A stretch of DNA of 64,000 nucleotides from Kitasatospora phosalacinea (GCF_000717185.1 NZ_JNYE01000002.1:1-64000), one strand, 5' to 3'; positions 51,301-59,709 are shown, counted from the stretch's first letter. Numbers and translations are program-made. The notes: generated by a model not told the origin, from the sequence alone.

Positions 51301-51681
51301 GTCGCGGCCGCGCTGGTGGCCAGCCTGGAGCGGCGCGGCATGCACGTCGAGCACGCCGCCGACGAGAACGAGGCGGTGGCCCGGGCCAGCAGCATCCAGC
51401 CGAACCTGGTGGTGCTGGACCTGCAGCGGATCGAGCGCCAGCACCTCGGGCTGCTCGACTGGCTGCGCGCCAACGACCGCCTGCACCGCACCCCGCTGGT
51501 CGTCTACACCTCGGCCGACCTGGACCCGCAGGCCAGGGCCGGGCTGCGCACCGGCGAGAACGTGCTGTTCCTCGCCGAGCGTTCCACCACCGAGGACGTG
51601 CAGGGCCGGATCGTCGAACTGCTGGCCCGGGTCGGGATGTTGGGCCAGGCCGTGACGGCGGGCAGCGGCGCCTCGCACTGA
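48319..51681 (+). CDS. PAS-PAS-degenerate kinase-receiver regulatory protein
   Basis: 1120 aa from GTG (GAGGAG 10 nt upstream). PAS1 is about 10-125 (LAAILDALPDPLLLVNSNGTVVDVNKAAVE), PAS2 about 150-270 (EMILRAAAEGVLGVDLEGRVVLVNPAAAHIL). In the dimerisation helix HLTAVLETELGGALTALHGR, the position of the phospho-His in the usual xVSHELRTPL is Thr (about T285). A weak ATPase-like region (LADRERLAQALAHLVADV) reaches about 515. A ~350-residue Ala/Pro/Gly linker leads to a receiver-like end (RVLLVESDPEVAAALVASLERRG; LVVLDLQRI with the Asp). It is probably a signalling scaffold rather than an autokinase. It is convergent with the two-component system. Confidence 0.82.
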   Translation: MSSRPTRGAARLAAILDALPDPLLLVNSNGTVVDVNKAAVESLQAPGTSLVGMGVLDLLPEFDPSRIPGSMRPPASETESLDRPVRMTARRTDGTAFTVEVSGNDFTDEGGGEAHGFLSFSTNDQGLLLLLVRDMSARLGVETELRRQHKQTEMILRAAAEGVLGVDLEGRVVLVNPAAAHILDFRASELGGRELHPLIQHSQPDGSPLAAESSALMDTLHSGRKHRIRNTVLWRKDGRPVTVDLTTAPVRDGEQLVGAVMTFTDRTRELALAARNEHLTAVLETELGGALTALHGRIDALAADPAGQLWPEANWTLRRLADECRRFGKLIDGVLEHQRFEAAADRGKAALERERVGLDEVVQLAVDRAGELVGPGRVRYSVHAAAVKVLADRERLAQALAHLVADVSGVTPAPGPARAEGEAAPAGVPFAGPAPAGEQPPMVVLAAARRGDVARVEVRGPARSSSAVHLPIARAAVQRHGGVLQRHDLPAGAGATYVVELPLDPDGEASGAPDKQQHVPEDSDTAMIPDLPGQGVPPELRPAGDTPSAAAEDETGAGAEARADDTQGSGRRRARTADAPNAPGAPGAPDAPDAAQPGQAPRGPIALGAGPSSADDTSGGEGGGRSGRRARRAASAQAAAGDGSGALHIPGVPDPGTPVYPGLESALAASTPEPVTPTAQPTGRRRRLALPADLAESAEEVTTVLPPVPAADPAPGAPGGPEAPAAPPQPSAPPSGAPESAALEVARPAAAALPAADAAGEQRPQPVGSGLGELLPPRPMGGFQAAFPSAFPGPPAPGQAPAANALPAAGSTPPAVDPTALNGQRLNGQAPQGGPGEGGGPGAALALPGGAAVEGRTPPRPMAELAPAREQAPDGPRPLLVWPEPDPSTRGALEARGFRPVVVASREEVDAQVPQTPAALFVDPLTGPITRTALQSLRTAALAGRVPVLLAAGLGQATRDAAYGADPAVLLRALAPRDGENHAARVLLVESDPEVAAALVASLERRGMHVEHAADENEAVARASSIQPNLVVLDLQRIERQHLGLLDWLRANDRLHRTPLVVYTSADLDPQARAGLRTGENVLFLAERSTTEDVQGRIVELLARVGMLGQAVTAGSGASH

Positions 51682-51688
51682 CGTCTCG

Positions 51689-53182
51689 TCAACTGCCTTG
51701 CGGGAGTGGCCCGGCCGATGGGAGCCGGGCCACTAGGCGGGCGCCGCAAGGGTGTTCGGTGCCGGTCGGGTATTCGGCGCGGGTCGGGCGTTCGGCGGCC
51801 AGGGTGCCGCCGTGGTGCTCGGCGAGGTCCCGGGCGATGGCCAACCCCAGCCCGGCGCCGCCGAGTTCGCGGCTGCGGGCGTCGTCGAGCCGGGTGAACC
51901 GCTCGAACACCCGCTCCCGGTCCGGCTCCGGGATGCCCGGGCCGTCGTCGCACACCTCCAGCACCACCCCGCCCTCCTCGACGGCGAGTCGGACCTCCAC
52001 CAGGCCGTCCGCGTAGCGCTGGGCGTTGTCCACCAGGTTGGTGAGCAGCCTGGTCAGCCAGGTGCGGTTGCCCAGCACCCTTGCCTCGGACGCGAGTTCG
52101 GCCCGCAGCGGGACGCGGTCGGCGGGCCGGGCGTCCAGCACGTCGGCGAACAGCACGTCCAGGTCCAGGAGTTCGGTGGCGACCGGGTCGGCGGCGTCCA
52201 GCCGGGCCAGCAGCAGCAGGTCCGCGGCGAGGTCCTGCAGGCGGACGGTGTCCTGCAGGGCGTCGGCGAGCAGTTCCGGCCACAGTTCCGGGTCGGGATG
52301 GGCCAGGGCGACCTCCAGCTGGGTGCGCAGCACGGCGATGGGGCTGCGCAGTTCGTGCGAGGCGTCGGCGATGAAGCGGCGTTGGCGCTGCCCGGCGTCC
52401 TCCAGCCGGTCCAGGGTGGAGTTGACGGTGACGGCCAGCCGGGAGACCTCGTCCCCGGTGTCCGGCACCGGCACCCGGCGGTGCAGGTCGTGGCCGGTGA
52501 TCTCGGCGACCTCGGAGCGGATCGCCTCCACCGGGCGCAGCGCCCGGCCGGTCACCCGCCAGGTCACCAGCGCCACCAGGGCGACCAGCAGCGGCAGTCC
52601 GACGGCGAGCGCGGCGGTGGCGGTCCGGTTGGCCGCGTCCACCGGGCCCAGCGAGACCGAGGCGTAGATGGTGACCTGCCCGTCCGGGCCGGAGACGGAC
52701 GTCGAGACCACCCGCCGGCCGCTGCCGTCCACCAGCTTGACGATCTCCTGCTCGTCGCCCCGGCGCGGGAGCCGGCGCTCGAACGGCGTCACGCTGTCCT
52801 CGTCGAGGTCGGGGACGGACGGCGGGAGGGGGACCGGGGGGAGGGGCCGGGGCAGCGCGTCCAGGGTGGCCGAGATCAGGTTCCCCTCGGCGTCGAACAC
52901 CCGGAGCGAACCGCCGCCGGGGTTCGAGATGACCGGCGGCAGGTGCTGGCGCACCGCCACCGCGGCCACCTCGTCGACCTGCCGGACGGCACTCTCCCGG
53001 ACGTCCCGGGTCAGGTTGGCCTGCAGCACGCCGAGCAGCGCCAGCGCCGTCCCGCCCAGGGCGAGGGCCACCACGGCGGTGGCGGCGAAGGTCGCCCGGG
53101 CCCGCACCGAGCGCGGCACCAGGCGGCGCAGGGCGCGGCGCAGGGCCTGGTGCAGGGTTTGGCGCCGCGCCCGGTCAGCCAC
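51689..53182 (-). CDS. sensor histidine kinase, HAMP type
   Basis: 497 aa from GTG. TM1 is near 29-52 (FAATAVVALALGGTALALLGV), then an extracytoplasmic sensor of ~130 residues, TM2 near 190-210 (ATAALAVGLPLLVALVALVTW) and HAMP (RALRPVEAIRSEVAEITGHDLHRRVPVPDTGDEVSRLA). HisKA is FIADASHELRSPIAVLRTQ (His near 275). HATPase has N box TNLVDNAQRYA, G1 VCDDGPGIPE and G2 GGAGLGLAIA. It overlaps its response regulator gene by 8 nt. Confidence 0.95.
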   Translation of the reverse strand: MADRARRQTLHQALRRALRRLVPRSVRARATFAATAVVALALGGTALALLGVLQANLTRDVRESAVRQVDEVAAVAVRQHLPPVISNPGGGSLRVFDAEGNLISATLDALPRPLPPVPLPPSVPDLDEDSVTPFERRLPRRGDEQEIVKLVDGSGRRVVSTSVSGPDGQVTIYASVSLGPVDAANRTATAALAVGLPLLVALVALVTWRVTGRALRPVEAIRSEVAEITGHDLHRRVPVPDTGDEVSRLAVTVNSTLDRLEDAGQRQRRFIADASHELRSPIAVLRTQLEVALAHPDPELWPELLADALQDTVRLQDLAADLLLLARLDAADPVATELLDLDVLFADVLDARPADRVPLRAELASEARVLGNRTWLTRLLTNLVDNAQRYADGLVEVRLAVEEGGVVLEVCDDGPGIPEPDRERVFERFTRLDDARSRELGGAGLGLAIARDLAEHHGGTLAAERPTRAEYPTGTEHPCGARLVARLPSAGPLPQGS

Positions 53183-53852
53183 CGTCCACCGCCAGCCGGT
53201 AGCCCGCCCCGCGGAGCGTTCCGACCGCGCTGCGGCCGAACGGGGCGTCGATCTTCCGGCGCAGGGCGCTGATGTGCACCTCGACGATGTTGGGGTCGCC
53301 GTCGAACGCGGAGTCCCAGACGCTCTCCAGGATCTCCCGCTTGGACACCACCCCGCCGGACGCCCGGGCCAGGCACTCCAGCACCGCGAACTCCCTTGCG
53401 GTGAGCCGCACTTCGGTGCCCGCCCGGGTGCACGTCCGGCGGGCCGGGTCGATCGCCAGGTCGCCGAACTCCAGGGTCTGCGGCAGGCGGCGCCCGGTGC
53501 GGCGGACCAGGGCGCGCAGCCGGGCCACCAGCACCACGTACGAGAACGGCTTGGAGAGGAAGTCGTCGGCCCCCGTGTCCAGGGCCTCGGCCTCGTCGAG
53601 CTCGCCGTCCTTCGCGGTGAGCATCAGGATCGGGGTGTCGTCACCGGCCGCCCGCAGCCGGGCGCAGACCCGGTAGCCGTTCAGCCGGGGCAGCATGATG
53701 TCGAGCACGATCACGTCGTAGTCGTGCTCGGTCGCCGCCCACAGCCCCTCCTCGCCGTCGTGGGCGAGGTCGACGGCGAAGCCCTCGGCCCGCAGCCCGC
53801 GCTGCAGCGTGGCGGCGAGCCGCCGTTCGTCCTCCACCACCAGTACGCGCAT
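53175..53852 (-). CDS. OmpR/PhoB-family response regulator
   Basis: 225 aa. Receiver: VLVVEDERRL acidic pair (E7, D8), phospho-Asp D51 in VIVLDIMLPR, Lys in LSKPFS. The OmpR winged helix is 130-222 (RLTAREFAVLECLARASGGVVSKREILESVWDSAFDGDPNIVEVHISALRRKIDAPFGRSAVGTLRGAGYRL). It works with the downstream kinase. The divergent PepSY gene is the obvious target. Confidence 0.96.
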   Translation of the reverse strand: MRVLVVEDERRLAATLQRGLRAEGFAVDLAHDGEEGLWAATEHDYDVIVLDIMLPRLNGYRVCARLRAAGDDTPILMLTAKDGELDEAEALDTGADDFLSKPFSYVVLVARLRALVRRTGRRLPQTLEFGDLAIDPARRTCTRAGTEVRLTAREFAVLECLARASGGVVSKREILESVWDSAFDGDPNIVEVHISALRRKIDAPFGRSAVGTLRGAGYRLAVDGG

Positions 53853-53988
53853 GGGGGACAGCGTCGCAGGCGCCCGCCGGGACGGACAGGGCGGCTTCAG
53901 GTGGGCTTCAGGCGGGTGGCGGCATGCTGGGCGCCCGGCCGGACGGGATCGGTCCCCGGCCGCAGTCCCACGAGGGGGTCGCACCCAC

Positions 53989-54684
53989 ATGTCCGAACCG
54001 CAGTCGCCGGAGTTCGCGTCCGAGCCCGAGCCCGAGCCCGGACCCAAGCCCGGGCCCGCGTCCGAAGCCGCTTCCGGGCCGACCGAGTTGACCAAGTCCC
54101 CGCTGCCCGAGCCCACCGAGCCCGCCGGGGCCGCGCGGCGGCGTTCGTTGCGGCTGCCGCGGCGGCGCGAGGTGCGGTGGGTGCTGGGCGCCGCCGCGGT
54201 GGTCGTGCTGGGCGTGGTGGCCGTCGAGGCGGGGGCCGCGCTGGAGCGGCACCACGATCGCGGGAGGCCCGTGTTCGACCGGGCCCACGCCGTGAAGGTG
54301 CCGGGCGTCGAAGTCCCGGGCCTCCCCGGGCTGCCGGGTGCGCCCGGGACGCTGGTGGTCCGCGGCGAGGACGGCTCCGTCCGGGCCGTCGTCGGCGGCG
54401 ACGGCGAGCTGCCGGAGGGCCCGTTCCGCCCCGGGGCCGACGGCCGCGCGGACGGGCGGCTCGCCCCCGCCGCGCTGCCGGCCGTCCCCGCCGACCAGGC
54501 GCTGGCCAAGGCCGCCGCGGCCGTCCCGGACGGCAAGGTGGCCGCGCTGGAGGTGGTCGGCCGCGAGGGCGGCGGCAGTTCCTGGGCGGTGGAGGTGCTC
54601 GGCGCGGACGGCGTCCGGCACCTGGTGACGGTGGACGGCACCGACGGGTCGGTCACCGGCAACACCGTCGCGGGCGGGCGCTGA
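53989..54684 (+). CDS. membrane protein with PepSY domain
   Basis: 231 aa. An acidic/Pro cytoplasmic leader (SEPEPEPGPKPGPASEAA) precedes one TM helix (about 62-82, WVLGAAAVVVLGVVAVEAGAAL). The C-terminal PepSY-like domain is ALAKAAAAVPDGKVAALEVVGREGGGSSWAVEVLGADGVRHLVTVDGTDGSVTGNTV. It is divergent from the OmpR/HK genes, a common pairing in which PepSY proteins are regulated outputs. Confidence 0.85.
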   Translation: MSEPQSPEFASEPEPEPGPKPGPASEAASGPTELTKSPLPEPTEPAGAARRRSLRLPRRREVRWVLGAAAVVVLGVVAVEAGAALERHHDRGRPVFDRAHAVKVPGVEVPGLPGLPGAPGTLVVRGEDGSVRAVVGGDGELPEGPFRPGADGRADGRLAPAALPAVPADQALAKAAAAVPDGKVAALEVVGREGGGSSWAVEVLGADGVRHLVTVDGTDGSVTGNTVAGGR

Positions 54685-54703
54685 GCCGTACCGCGGGCCG
54701 GGG

Positions 54704-55210
54704 TCAGTGGTGGTGGGCGTGGACCACCGCGTGGCCCCGGCCGCGGCCGATCAGCCAGCGGTTGACCGGGACGGTGACCACGAAGGCGAGCGCCAGCGAA
54801 CCGGCCAGCGAGGCCCAGAACAGCGGCTGGCCGAGGCCCGCGTCCATCGCCCCGGGGACGGCCACCATGACGCCGTTGTCGATCAGCTCCATGACGAGGA
54901 TCGACACGGTGTCGGCGGCCAGCGCGACCCTCAGCGCGTCCCGGAAGGGCAGCCCGGCCCGCAGCACGCCGCGCATGGTCAGCGCGTAGCCGAACACGAA
55001 GGCGAGCGCGACCGACAGCGCTACGGTCGCGCCGTTGTGCAGGCCGAGGCCGACGCCGATCACCTGCCCGAGCACCTCGCCGATGGCGCAGCCGGTGAGG
55101 CAGTGCAGCGTCGCCTGGGCGGCGGTGCGCCAACTGGCGCCGGGGTGGACGTGCGGGTGGCCCGCGTGGCCCGCGTGGTGCTCGTGTCCGGCGTGCGCGC
55201 TGTGCTCCAT
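54704..55210 (-). CDS. DUF4396-type membrane protein with His-rich ends
   Basis: 168 aa. The N-terminus MEHSAHAGHEHHAGHAGHPHVHPG and C-terminus HAVVHAHHH are histidine rich. Four TM helices include ATLHCLTGCAIGEVLGQVIGVGLG and ILVMELIDNGVMVAVPGAM. DUF4396 is of unknown function; His-rich tails and an upstream CsoR-type operator point to metal handling, most likely copper. Confidence 0.88.
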   Translation of the reverse strand: MEHSAHAGHEHHAGHAGHPHVHPGASWRTAAQATLHCLTGCAIGEVLGQVIGVGLGLHNGATVALSVALAFVFGYALTMRGVLRAGLPFRDALRVALAADTVSILVMELIDNGVMVAVPGAMDAGLGQPLFWASLAGSLALAFVVTVPVNRWLIGRGRGHAVVHAHHH

Positions 55211-55260
55211 GACGGCCCTCCTCGTCCGGTCGGGTGGGTTCCCCGGTCGCCATGAACGTT

Positions 55261-55277
55261 ATACCCCCCAGGGGTAT
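55261..55277 (-). promoter_or_regulatory. CsoR-type copper operator
   Basis: ATACCCC cca GGGGTAT is a perfect 7-bp-arm palindrome 51 bp upstream of the DUF4396 start. It matches the known ATACCCC-N-GGGGTAT character of CsoR/RcnR-family sites in actinomycetes. The regulator gene is not in this window. Confidence 0.7.
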
Positions 55278-55328
55278 TCCGAACCGGCTTCCGGGGTCCT
55301 CCTGCCCAGGGCCGTCAGGAGCCCGCCG

Positions 55329-56999
55329 TCAGCCCTTGTCCGCCTTGCCGAGCACCGTCACGTCGAGGCGGTCGGCTGCGTAGTCCGCGCGGATCACCTT
55401 CTTGTCGAACTTGCCGACCGAGGTCTTCGGCACCGACTCGATCAGCGACCAGCGCTCCGGCAGCTGCCAGGAGGCGACCCGCTCGGCCAGGAAGGCCCGC
55501 AGCTCGGGGAGCCCGGCGGTGGCGCCGGGGCGCAGCACCACGGTGGCCAGCGGGCGCTCGCCCCACTTCTCGTCCGGGACGGCCACCACGGCGGCCTCGG
55601 CGACCTCGGGGTGGGCCATCAGGTGGTTCTCCAGCGCGACCGAGCTGATCCACTCGCCGCCGGACTTGATCACGTCCTTGGCCCGGTCGGTCAGGGTCAG
55701 GTAGCCGTCGGCGGTGATGGTGCCGACGTCGCCGGTGCGCAGCCAGCCGTCGGGGCTGAACTTGTCCTCGGGCGCCTCGGCCTCGTTGCCCGCGCCGCCG
55801 AAGTACGCCCCGGCGATCCACGGCCCGCGCACCTCCAGCTCGCCCTCGGCGACGCCGTCGTGCGGCACCGCCTCGCCGCCGGGGCCGATCAGCCGGGCCT
55901 GCACCGAGGACGGGAAGACGCCCTGGGTGACCCGGTACGCCCACTCCTCCTCGCCGGTGACGCCGGCCGGCGGGTGGGCGACGGTGCCGAGCGGGGAGGT
56001 CTCGGTCATGCCCCAGGCGTGGATGACCCGGATGCCGTGCCGCTCCTCGAAGGCCTTCATCAGGGCGGGCGGACAGGCCGAGCCGCCGATGACGACGGTC
56101 TCCAGGGTGGAGGTGTCGTAGTCGCCCGCGTCCAGCTCGTCCAGCAGGCCGGTCCAGATGGTCGGGACGGCGGCGCCGAAGGTCGGCTTGACCCGGTCGA
56201 TCATCGCGGCGAGCGGCGCGGGCTGCAGGAAGCGGTCCGGCATCAGCAGGCTCGCGCCGGTCATGAACGCCGCGTGCGGGATGCCCCAGGCGTTGACGTG
56301 GAACATCGGGACGACCGGCAGCACGGTGTCGCGGGCGGTCAGGCCGAAGCTGGAGGCGGCGATGATCTGCATCGAGTGCAGGTAGATCGAGCGGTGGCTG
56401 TAGACCACGCCCTTGGGGTCGCCGGTGGTGCCGGAGGTGTAGCAGAGCGCGGCGGCCTGCTTCTCGTCGATGTCGGTCTGCCACGGGTAGTCGGTCGGCC
56501 GCCCCGCGAGCAGTTCCTCGTAGTCGTGCACCGTCCCGCCGAACCCGGCCAGCAGCGCCGGGTCGTACGCCCCGGCCACCACGACGTGCTCGACCGTCCC
56601 GGCCAGCTGCGGCAGCACCGCGGCCAGCAGCGGCAGCACCGAGCCGTTGACGATCACCACCCGGTCCGCGGCGTGCTCGACGATGTAGACCAGCTGGTGG
56701 GCGGGCAGCCGCAGGTTCAGGGTGTGCAGGACGGCGCCCATCGACGGTATCGCCAGGTACGCCTCCTGGTGCTCGGTGTTGTTCCACATCAGGGTGCCGA
56801 CCGGCTCGCCCCCGGCTACCCCGAACTCCTCGCGCAGGGCGTGCGCGAGCTGGGCGGCGCGGGCCCCGACCTCGGCGAAGGTGCGCACCACGGGGCCGTC
56901 CTCGGTCCAGGTGGTGACGGTCGACCGGCCGTGGATGGTGGACCCGTGCTGCAGAATTCGGGCGACGGTGAGCGGAACGTCCTGCATCGTGCTGTACAC
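55329..56999 (-). CDS. fatty acid (medium/long-chain) acyl-CoA ligase
   Basis: 556 aa from GTG. The AMP-binding motif is CYTSGTTGDPKGVVYSHRS, then VPMFHVNAWGIPH, HAWGMTETSP, the hinge WLRTGDVGTITADGYLTLTDRAKDVIKSGGEWIS and the catalytic Lys region KTSVGKFDKKVIR. It belongs to the FadD/AlkK-like acyl-CoA synthetase group. It activates fatty acids to CoA esters in the cytosol. A TetR-type palindrome overlaps its upstream region. Confidence 0.94.
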   Translation of the reverse strand: MYSTMQDVPLTVARILQHGSTIHGRSTVTTWTEDGPVVRTFAEVGARAAQLAHALREEFGVAGGEPVGTLMWNNTEHQEAYLAIPSMGAVLHTLNLRLPAHQLVYIVEHAADRVVIVNGSVLPLLAAVLPQLAGTVEHVVVAGAYDPALLAGFGGTVHDYEELLAGRPTDYPWQTDIDEKQAAALCYTSGTTGDPKGVVYSHRSIYLHSMQIIAASSFGLTARDTVLPVVPMFHVNAWGIPHAAFMTGASLLMPDRFLQPAPLAAMIDRVKPTFGAAVPTIWTGLLDELDAGDYDTSTLETVVIGGSACPPALMKAFEERHGIRVIHAWGMTETSPLGTVAHPPAGVTGEEEWAYRVTQGVFPSSVQARLIGPGGEAVPHDGVAEGELEVRGPWIAGAYFGGAGNEAEAPEDKFSPDGWLRTGDVGTITADGYLTLTDRAKDVIKSGGEWISSVALENHLMAHPEVAEAAVVAVPDEKWGERPLATVVLRPGATAGLPELRAFLAERVASWQLPERWSLIESVPKTSVGKFDKKVIRADYAADRLDVTVLGKADKG

Positions 57000-57026
57000 G
57001 CGGGTCCTCCTTGACCGGCCGGCACG

Positions 57027-57046
57027 TTGCTACCCGTAGGTAGCAA
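57027..57046 (-). promoter_or_regulatory. TetR-type operator of the acyl-CoA ligase gene
   Basis: TTGCTACCCGTAGGTAGCAA is a perfect palindrome with 8-bp arms and a 4-bp centre, 28 bp upstream of the GTG. Its TACC-N4-GGTA core is like FadR/FasR-type TetR sites. No TetR gene is adjacent, so control is in trans. Confidence 0.6.
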
Positions 57047-57244
57047 GCGATTCCCCCGATTGTTTCCCCGGTGCGCCCCCGCTGTCAGCAGTCGCAACCG
57101 AGATGAGACCGAGCCCTTCCCCGCAGGTCGCGGCGCGTGTCCGCCCGGGTCCGGGGCGTGGCGGTGCGGCGGGCCGGGCGCGCACCCCGTCCGAGCGGCG
57201 GGCCGGGCGCGCTCCCGCGCCCTCCCTCCCGGTCCCCTACCCGC

Positions 57245-58345
57245 TCAGCGGGCGACCGGACCGTCCAACTGGTCGCGGTCCACGGTCAGCGCGGCGCCGC
57301 CGTACGTCTCCTGGACGTTGCCGCGGTACTGGTGGATCCGGGCGTGGTCGGCCCACAGGTCGTCGCCGAGGCGGCCCGCGCCGTCGGTGGTGGTGGCCCG
57401 GTCGTCCCAGCGGGCGTACCAGACCGCGTCCGGCAGCGGCGCGCTCCCGGCCCGGGCGGCGGCGGCCAGGTCGGCGATGCCCGCGTCGGTGGAGGAGTAG
57501 AAGCCGGAGCGGAAGCCCGCCCGGTGCAGGGCCTGCGTCCAGCCGACGGTGAAGTCCGTCACCGCCTGGCTGCACGCCGAGTCGCCGCGCGGGTACGCCT
57601 CGATGTCCAGGTAGACGGGGGTGCCGGTGCGCAGCCCGAGGTCCTTCACCGCGCGCACCGCCTCGGCCGCCTCCTCCTTGCCCTGCTGCACCGCCTTCGC
57701 CGGGTCGATCCGCTGCGTCTTGCCGCTCGCCGCCATGCAGGGCGCCTGCCGCCCGACGTGGGTCGGGACCAGCTGCCAGCCCATCGCCCGGACCTCGCGC
57801 ACCCAGGCCGCGGTCAGCCGGGGCTGCGGGCAGGCCCGCTGCCGACCGCTGGTGTAGATCCCGACCGCGCCGTACGGGGAGGTGCCCCACCAGGCGCGCA
57901 TGGTCTCCAGCGGGGGCGCGGTGCAGGCGTCGAACCCGGCGCCGGTGAACACCTCGGCGGGCAGCGGGGCCCGACGCGAGCGCAGCGGGTCGGGCAGCAC
58001 CGTGCGGCTCAGCCGGACGGGCGGCGGCTCGGCGGCCGACCCGGTGGCGGTCGCGGCGTTCGTGGCGGCGGTCGCGGCGTTCACGGCGGTCGCGGCGGCC
58101 GTCAGCGGGGCGGCCTGGTGCGCCACGGCGGGCAGCCGTTGGGCGGCGAGCTCGGGGGCGAGCTGCTGCTGTTCCTGCCGCGGCTGCTGTTCCTGCCGTG
58201 GTTCGGTGGCGGACGCGGGTCGGGCTCCGGCCCGGGCGGGGGCGGCCGACGGGCCGGCCGCCAGCATTCCGACGGCCTCCTGGTCGGTGGCGAGCAGCAG
58301 GACGAGTGACGCGGCCGTCAGGGCCGCCGGGCCGAGGTAGCGCAT
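57245..58345 (-). CDS. secreted DUF1906 glycoside-hydrolase-like protein
   Basis: 366 aa. A signal peptide (GPAALTAASLVLLLATDQEAVG) and ~110 residues of Ala/Gln-rich linker precede the DUF1906 (Rv2525c-like) barrel. The barrel includes GFDACTAPPLETMRAW, AVGIYTSGRQRACPQ, WQLVPTHVGRQAPC, PVYLDIEAYPR (acidic pair as in GH25-like fold), GFRSGFYSSTDAGIADL and WYARWDD. It probably acts on the cell wall or in secretion. Four Cys suggest two disulfides. Confidence 0.9.
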   Translation of the reverse strand: MRYLGPAALTAASLVLLLATDQEAVGMLAAGPSAAPARAGARPASATEPRQEQQPRQEQQQLAPELAAQRLPAVAHQAAPLTAAATAVNAATAATNAATATGSAAEPPPVRLSRTVLPDPLRSRRAPLPAEVFTGAGFDACTAPPLETMRAWWGTSPYGAVGIYTSGRQRACPQPRLTAAWVREVRAMGWQLVPTHVGRQAPCMAASGKTQRIDPAKAVQQGKEEAAEAVRAVKDLGLRTGTPVYLDIEAYPRGDSACSQAVTDFTVGWTQALHRAGFRSGFYSSTDAGIADLAAAARAGSAPLPDAVWYARWDDRATTTDGAGRLGDDLWADHARIHQYRGNVQETYGGAALTVDRDQLDGPVAR

Positions 58346-58486
58346 CCCTCCAGGACTACTGACGCGGCGCCGGACCGTCCGGCAGGACACGCCGCCGGGG
58401 GCGTCGGGTCACCCGGGTGGCGCTGCGACACAGGCCGCCGGTAACCGTCTTTGACCATTTCCACTCCTTACGCCAAACTCGATCAC

Positions 58487-59482
58487 ATGTCAGGAGCCTC
58501 CCTCACCGCAGAAAGCACAAGCGAACTCCCGGGCATCGCCTCCATTTCCAAGGTTGATTCCGGCGCGGTCCGGACACGGCCGCACGGTGGGCGGCGGCAG
58601 CGGCAGCGGCAGCAGCGCTGGCGCCTGGGGAGCGTGCCGGCGCCGGTGCTGTGCCTGGTGTCGATGCTGGCCGTGCAACTCGGCGTGGCCGCGTCCAAGC
58701 CGCTGTTCGGGGTGCTGGGCGTGGCGGGGGCGACCTTCCTGCGGATCTCCTTCGCCGCCGTGGTGCTGCTCGCCGTCACCCGCCCCCGGCTGCGCGGCCG
58801 CAGCCCGCGCGACCTGGCGATGGCCGGGCTGCTCGGCGTCGCCTCCGCCGGAATGACCCTGCTGTTCGCGGGCGCCGTCGACCGGCTGCCGATGGGCACC
58901 GCCGCCACCATCGAGTTCCTCGGCCCGCTGGCCGTCGCCCTGGTCTTCGCCCGCCGCGCCGGGCACGTGCTGTGGGCGGCGCTGGCCGCGGCGGGCGTCG
59001 CCCTGCTCACCCTGCTGGGCGGCGACGGGGGCGGGGGCGGCCTCGACCCCGTCGGCCTGGCCTGCGCGTTCGGCGCGGCGGCCTGCTACGCCGGGTACAT
59101 CCTGTTCACCGACAAGGTCGGCGCGGCCTTCAAGGGCTTCGAGGGCCTGGCGGTCTCGTTCACCATCGGCACCGTGGTGCTCGCCCCGTTCGGTGCCGCC
59201 GAGGCGGTGCACGGCCTGGCCGGATCCGGCTCCCCCGCCCTGCTGCTGCTCGCCGTCGCGGGCGTCGCCCTGCTCTTCCCGGTGCTGCCGTACGCGCTGG
59301 AGATGACCGCACTGCGCCGGATGTCGCAGCGGGTGTTCAGCGTGGTCGTCAGCCTCGACCCGGCGGTCAGCGCCCTGGTCGGACTGCTGGTGCTCGGCCA
59401 GGTGCTGGGGCTGCCGCAGGTGCTGGGCATCTGCTGCGTGGTCGCCGCCAGCGTGGGGGCGACGCTCACCGCACGCCGCTGA
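58487..59482 (+). CDS. EamA (RhtA-like) drug/metabolite transporter
   Basis: 331 aa. A ~50-residue basic cytoplasmic leader (PHGGRRQRQRQQRWRLG) precedes ten hydrophobic helices in two EamA repeats (SKPLFGVLGVAGATFLRISFAAVVLL; TAATIEFLGPLAVALVFARR; RVFSVVVSLDPAVSALVGLLVLGQ). It is close to the RhtA threonine/homoserine exporter pattern. TTGACC at 58451 is a possible -35. Confidence 0.9.
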   Translation: MSGASLTAESTSELPGIASISKVDSGAVRTRPHGGRRQRQRQQRWRLGSVPAPVLCLVSMLAVQLGVAASKPLFGVLGVAGATFLRISFAAVVLLAVTRPRLRGRSPRDLAMAGLLGVASAGMTLLFAGAVDRLPMGTAATIEFLGPLAVALVFARRAGHVLWAALAAAGVALLTLLGGDGGGGGLDPVGLACAFGAAACYAGYILFTDKVGAAFKGFEGLAVSFTIGTVVLAPFGAAEAVHGLAGSGSPALLLLAVAGVALLFPVLPYALEMTALRRMSQRVFSVVVSLDPAVSALVGLLVLGQVLGLPQVLGICCVVAASVGATLTARR

Positions 59483-59536
59483 GGCGGCCCGCGGCCCGGC
59501 CGCCTCGCCACCTCGCCGCCTCGCCGCCCGTGAACG

Positions 59537-59581
59537 CCTCGGGGGCGCGGCGGCCGCCGTTGCGGCACCGCGCCCCCGAGG
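59537..59581. terminator. bidirectional terminator between EamA and the secreted protein
   Basis: CCTCGGGGGCGCG (59537-59549) pairs perfectly with CGCGCCCCCGAGG (59569-59581). Confidence 0.75.
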
Positions 59582-59709
59582 GGTGGTGATCGTCGTCGTT
59601 CGTCGTGTGCCCCGAGGCGGTGACCCTTTCCACTCCCGGGTGCCCCGGCGGTCCGTGCTCCGTCCGGTCCGGCGCCCCCGCCGGTCCGTCCGCACGTCCC
59701 GTCGGAGGG

